Shown here in pieces: positions 60,539 through 64,000 of a DNA stretch of 64,000 bases (the stretch's first letter is position 1; each line of letters begins with the position of its first letter). This stretch comes from Aureimonas fodinaquatilis (GTDB lineage: Bacteria; Pseudomonadota; Alphaproteobacteria; Rhizobiales; Rhizobiaceae). The notes below the pieces were generated by a model. It was not told the origin of the DNA and did no database searches. It saw only the letters and a list, made by a program, of their open reading frames with translations. The stretch spans positions 868,001 to 932,000 of the forward strand of contig NZ_VTWH01000002.1 of the NCBI RefSeq assembly GCF_008369445.1, given 5' to 3'. Both the position numbers and the translations under genes were made by a program.

Positions 60539-61449
60539 GGTCGCTCCCTCCGCCGCGCGGTCTTGTGAATTTGATCCCAGATGCCGTTTTCCAGCTCGGC
60601 GAAATAGCTTGAACTTTTGACTTCAGGTGACCGCGGACGAGGAATGTTGATGGCGACTTCCTGCATGATGCGGGCAGGCCGATCGGAAAAGACCAGAACC
60701 CGATCTGACAAAAGCACGGCTTCGTCGATCTGGTGAGTGACCATAAGCACGGTCTTGCGCGTCTTTTCCCAAATGCGCAGCAACTCTTCCTGCATGGTTT
60801 CGCGCGTTATGGCATCCAGCGCGCCGAATGGCTCATCCAGCAGCAATATATCAGGATCACAAACCAGCGCCCGCGCCAGGTTGACCCTCTGCTGCATGCC
60901 GCCCGACAATGCGCCCGGCAGAAAATGCTCAACGCCGGTCAGCTGCACCAGCTCAATATAATCCCGCGCCCTTTCCCGCGCCTTCTTCCGGGAAACTCCC
61001 TGCAGCTCAAGCCCATAGATGATGTTGTCGATGACACTGCGCCAGGGCAGAAGCGATGGCCGCTGAAAGACCACCGCGCGGTCCGGGCCAGGCTTGCTGA
61101 CCAGAACACCACCCGCCTTCAGCGCTCCGCCGGTAATCGGCACCAGACCCGCAATAGCATTCAGAAAACTGGATTTGCCGCAGCCGCTGAGGCCAACAAC
61201 CGTTACAAATTCGCCTGGTGCAATTTTCAGGCTGATGTCATCGACGGCTTTCGTTACCTCCCCCGTGCGAGAGTTGTGATAGGCAATGGAAACCCCTTGA
61301 GCATCCAGCGCCCAGCCAGATTTTGCTGGATCAGGAACCCGCCGGGCGACTTCCGCTTCCTGCCTTGCATAGGCATTGATGTTTGCAGCCAGTTTTGTCG
61401 TCGGCACGCCCCGCCCTGACATTTCACGCAGTGTTATCGAACTCGGCAT
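60535..61449 (-). CDS. ABC transporter ATPase (SsuB/TauB type)
   Basis: A 304-residue ATPase. Walker A GLSGCGKSS, signature LSGGMQQR, Walker B ILLLDEPFGALD and switch VTHQIDEAVLLSDRV are intact. A 40-residue N-terminal extension precedes the ATPase fold. It drives the permease at 59726-60538 with the binding protein at 63013-63999. Confidence 0.94.
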   Translation of the reverse strand: MPSSITLREMSGRGVPTTKLAANINAYARQEAEVARRVPDPAKSGWALDAQGVSIAYHNSRTGEVTKAVDDISLKIAPGEFVTVVGLSGCGKSSFLNAIAGLVPITGGALKAGGVLVSKPGPDRAVVFQRPSLLPWRSVIDNIIYGLELQGVSRKKARERARDYIELVQLTGVEHFLPGALSGGMQQRVNLARALVCDPDILLLDEPFGALDAITRETMQEELLRIWEKTRKTVLMVTHQIDEAVLLSDRVLVFSDRPARIMQEVAINIPRPRSPEVKSSSYFAELENGIWDQIHKTARRRERP

Positions 61450-61475
61450 TGAAACCTCCTGTTATGTCAGAGCTG

Positions 61476-63008
61476 TCACGCCACCGCGTGCAAGCCTCGT
61501 GCTGTTTCAGCACTGGATTTCAGTTGAGCAGCTTCGTGACCGGCAATTCGGCCACTGATGATCAACTCGCTCAGATTGCCGCCCAGAAGGTAGAGGTGGG
61601 CGAAGAAGGAGCCGAGCTCTCCGACGGCGAAGAGACGTGGAATTGGCGCACCAAATGCATCCAGAACACGCTGTTTTTCATCGTGCTCCGGCCCGCCCTG
61701 GGTGTTGGTCAGCAACGGCCATACCGGCACGGCATAAAATGGCCCGGTATCTATTGACACTCGTGTGCCGGCAGGCCGGTGAAACTCATCTTCTCCGCCA
61801 CTGCGCACAATCCTGTTCCAGTTCTCCACCGTTTCGTGCAGCGTCTCCACGCTCCATCCATGGGCAGTGGCAAGCTCTTCCAAACTGTCAAACCGCTTTA
61901 TCCAACCCCGCTCAATTTCAGCCAAATTGTCCTCACTCCAGACATAGCGATGGTCAGGATGTGTGGTCAGAGGATTGGCTATGCGGCCAATTTTCCGCCC
62001 CTCTTCATCAAAGATCAGATAGGCCGGAATGCGGGTATAAGCCGGCACATCAGGGTCATAGACCCCCAGAGGCCGGGCGGCGGTGTCCTGCGTGGCCGGG
62101 TGCAATTCATTCATGAAACGTTTGCCGGAACTGTCGACAACAATCCACGAAACCGGGCGGTTGGAATTGCGCGCACCGCCCGGGGCTATTCTGAAGGCCG
62201 TATCAAAATCGTCGAATTTGAAACCGTATGAGCCGTGAAAGTGCCACATGTGCCAGAGAGCCGCCCCGGCTTTCTGCGCCATTAAAATGCCGTCGCCGGT
62301 ATTTCCCGGATTGCCAACGGCATAGACCGGCGTCGCCTCGAAGAATTCCTTTTTCAGCTTTTCATTGAACTCGAAACCACCAGAGGCGAGGATAACGCCG
62401 CGATTGGCGCGCACAGCCCGCTTTTCGCCATCGATCAAGGCCCACAGGCCCACCACTTCGCCATTGTCGATGATCAGTTCGCTTGCCGGACTGTCGGTGC
62501 GGATTTCGATGTCACGCTTGCGCACATTGTCCAGCAGAATTTTGAAAAAGCGCTGCCCTGCAAGATTCTTGCCGGTATATGCCCAGTGATAACCGTCAAA
62601 ATCATCCAGATCCGTCACGGTCAGTGAATAGAGCGACTCTGCCCCCGGAAATGGGTATATTCCCTCATGGGTCTCATTGCGTTCGGTAACCGTGGCACCG
62701 TTGACCTCTGCAAGTCCCCGCAGATAGTCCGGCAGTTCCACCAATCCTTCCGCAAATGTGCGGATCAATTGTTCCGAAACACGGCCACCCTGGGTGTGCG
62801 TGAGATAGGATACCGCACCTTCCACATCTCTTGCGGCCTTGACGCCGCCACCCGCCAGAATGGTGATGCCGCCGGGATTGCTCATTTTTTCCAGCACGAG
62901 CACGCTGCTTCCGGCGTCATATGCGTTGATGGCGCTGACCAGTCCCGCCCCGCCCGCACCAACGACAACAACATCGGCTGTCAGATACCAATCAAATCTG
63001 CCTGTCAT
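61476..63008 (-). CDS. FAD-dependent fumarate-reductase/dehydrogenase-like flavoprotein
   Basis: A 510-residue flavoprotein. FAD binding is ADVVVVGAGGAGLVSAINAY, with LEKMSNPGGITILAGGGVKA, and the end GELGSFFAHLYLLGGNLSEL completes the FAD-binding fold of the KstD/urocanate/tricarballylate-type family. It should transfer hydride to or from a C=C or C-C bond. MTGRFDWY at 63008 follows GAGG; a longer frame would begin inside the preceding gene. It is separated from the binding-protein stop by only four bases. Confidence 0.88.
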   Translation of the reverse strand: MTGRFDWYLTADVVVVGAGGAGLVSAINAYDAGSSVLVLEKMSNPGGITILAGGGVKAARDVEGAVSYLTHTQGGRVSEQLIRTFAEGLVELPDYLRGLAEVNGATVTERNETHEGIYPFPGAESLYSLTVTDLDDFDGYHWAYTGKNLAGQRFFKILLDNVRKRDIEIRTDSPASELIIDNGEVVGLWALIDGEKRAVRANRGVILASGGFEFNEKLKKEFFEATPVYAVGNPGNTGDGILMAQKAGAALWHMWHFHGSYGFKFDDFDTAFRIAPGGARNSNRPVSWIVVDSSGKRFMNELHPATQDTAARPLGVYDPDVPAYTRIPAYLIFDEEGRKIGRIANPLTTHPDHRYVWSEDNLAEIERGWIKRFDSLEELATAHGWSVETLHETVENWNRIVRSGGEDEFHRPAGTRVSIDTGPFYAVPVWPLLTNTQGGPEHDEKQRVLDAFGAPIPRLFAVGELGSFFAHLYLLGGNLSELIISGRIAGHEAAQLKSSAETARGLHAVA

Positions 63009-63012
63009 GACC

Positions 63013-63999
63013 TCAACTCCCCGCGCCAACAAAGCTTGTGTTCACAATGGTGCTCAGTTCGGGCTCAAAGCTCTGGTCGATGTCGCCCACTTCCTTCAGA
63101 ATTCGCACCGCATTGACGAGGCCTTCTTCATCGACAACCTGCGTGTCGTCCCATTCCGGCAGGTATTTGTCGTAAATCGTATTCAGAAGGTCACGGTCGA
63201 GGTTCAGTGTCTTTTCCGAGAAATCGAGCAGCTCTTCCCGATTATCGCGCGCGTAGCGAATGGCTTCCGCGCTCGCCTCAAAGAATTTGCGAATGGCTTC
63301 CGGATTGCTGGCAATGAAGGCATCTGATGCGAAGATGTAGCTGTGCTGGTATCGACCGTAGTAATCTTTTGCCTCGGCCAGCAGCTTGCCGTTGCCTTCC
63401 TGAATCAACCTTGTTGCGTAAGGTTCTGAAAATATTGCTGCTTTGATCTGTCCAGACGCGAAAGCGGCATAGCCGTTTCCGCCACCGCCATAGGCGATCT
63501 CGTTGACGGACTGGGCATCCACATTGTGCGCAGCCAGAATATACCGCAGAGCCTGAGACTGGCCGCCACCCACAGACGCCACGGCCACTGTCGCGCCGGC
63601 CAGATCTTCAACCTTTTCCGTATCGTTGGTGCCGACAAGCAGAAACTCCTGGCCCTTGAGCGCGGGTGAACCCACAACCTTGATGGGAACCTGCCTGCTG
63701 ATACCGATGATGATCGGCGTGCCAAGCGTGCCTATGTCCACCTGACCGCTTGCCGCCGCAGCAATGACTTCCGGCCCGCCGCGCAGAAAGGTCGTTGGCT
63801 GCACATCCAGTCCGTGGGCTTCGTAAATGCCTTTTTCCACACCCAGGAAGAAGTAGATATTGCTGGAAGACGGCGCCAGAATTCCAAAGCGCACAGGGAT
63901 TTTGTCCTGTGCCTGAGCAAGCGAAACACCGCTTGCCAGAAGCATGAACGCCAGCGCGGATTTGCCCAGGCTTCGCCGCGATAAGTCTTTTGAAAACAA
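63013..63999 (-). CDS. ABC substrate-binding protein of the reductase operon; may start outside the window
   Basis: A 328-residue periplasmic protein. The start reads SRRSLGKSALAFMLLASGVS, a twin-arginine-like signal, with cleavage near AQAQDK. NMT1/SsuA-like features are FGILAPSSSNIYFFLGVEKG and GTPIIIGISRQVPIKV. A TTG at 63999 is the first in-frame start inside the window; an ATG further upstream is possible. It is the first visible gene of a five-gene leftward operon (binding protein, flavoprotein, ATPase, permease, flavoprotein with ferredoxin). Confidence 0.88.
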   Translation of the reverse strand: MFSKDLSRRSLGKSALAFMLLASGVSLAQAQDKIPVRFGILAPSSSNIYFFLGVEKGIYEAHGLDVQPTTFLRGGPEVIAAAASGQVDIGTLGTPIIIGISRQVPIKVVGSPALKGQEFLLVGTNDTEKVEDLAGATVAVASVGGGQSQALRYILAAHNVDAQSVNEIAYGGGGNGYAAFASGQIKAAIFSEPYATRLIQEGNGKLLAEAKDYYGRYQHSYIFASDAFIASNPEAIRKFFEASAEAIRYARDNREELLDFSEKTLNLDRDLLNTIYDKYLPEWDDTQVVDEEGLVNAVRILKEVGDIDQSFEPELSTIVNTSFVGAGS

Positions 64000-64000
64000 T

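Overview
The window looks like a piece of an alphaproteobacterial chromosome, most likely Hyphomicrobiales (Rhizobiales). The signs are a CpdR-type response regulator, an ATP12 chaperone next to an RluC-like synthase and RarA, an Omp2b/Brucella-type porin, an Omp25-like barrel protein, a sigma32/ROSE-controlled small heat-shock gene, and many clustered taurine/sulfonate-type ABC importers. Genus cannot be fixed from sequence alone.

Positions 1-10862 are the right part of a temperate prophage or phage-like element. Its integrase (9749-10774) abuts the 3' end of a tRNA-Leu(GAG) gene, the probable attachment site; the left end and the structural genes lie outside the window. It has a lambda-like lysogeny switch (Cro-like and CI-like genes diverging over three TTGCC-N4-GGC sites, with two more such sites 2 kb away), a leftward operon (Cro, Rha, a CII/YdaS-like HTH protein and the first codons of another gene), and a long rightward early operon of tightly overlapping genes: several microproteins, a coiled-coil protein, RecT, NinB, an HNH nuclease, a degenerate C5-methyltransferase-like protein and the integrase.

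Positions 11-25.6 kb are host core genes: lipB, a YaiI-family gene, a cytochrome b with a Tat-lipoprotein molybdoenzyme, ATP12, a HAD phosphatase, a pseudouridine synthase, crcB, rarA, degQ-like protease, a reductase, hsp20, a lysophospholipase-like hydrolase, hisN-like phosphatase, N-formylglutamate amidohydrolase and cpdR. A tRNA-Val follows. Its 3' end is repeated in diverged form 2 kb downstream, bracketing a Kelch protein and a dead response-regulator fragment, so this looks like the relic of an inserted element.

Positions 28-37.8 kb hold an outer-membrane protein, rpsU, several small basic proteins, a cold-shock gene, modABC with a one-domain ModE-like gene, a TerC/CBS/CorC membrane protein behind two tandem terminators, and a secreted nuclease.

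Positions 37.8-64 kb are an accessory nutrient-scavenging region with three gene sets, each built around a taurine/sulfonate/NMT1-type ABC importer: (i) LysR + cysteine hydrolase + importer + NodB-like deacetylase; (ii) flavin monooxygenase + FAD hydroxylase + importer with an embedded rhodanese + MFS exporter; (iii) binding protein + flavoprotein reductase + importer + second flavoprotein with ferredoxin. A porin, a diguanylate cyclase, an AAC(3)-I-like acetyltransferase, a PRC-barrel protein and a DUF1254 protein lie between them. Set iii is the best candidate for an uncharacterised pathway. No CRISPR array, rRNA or intact insertion sequence was seen.
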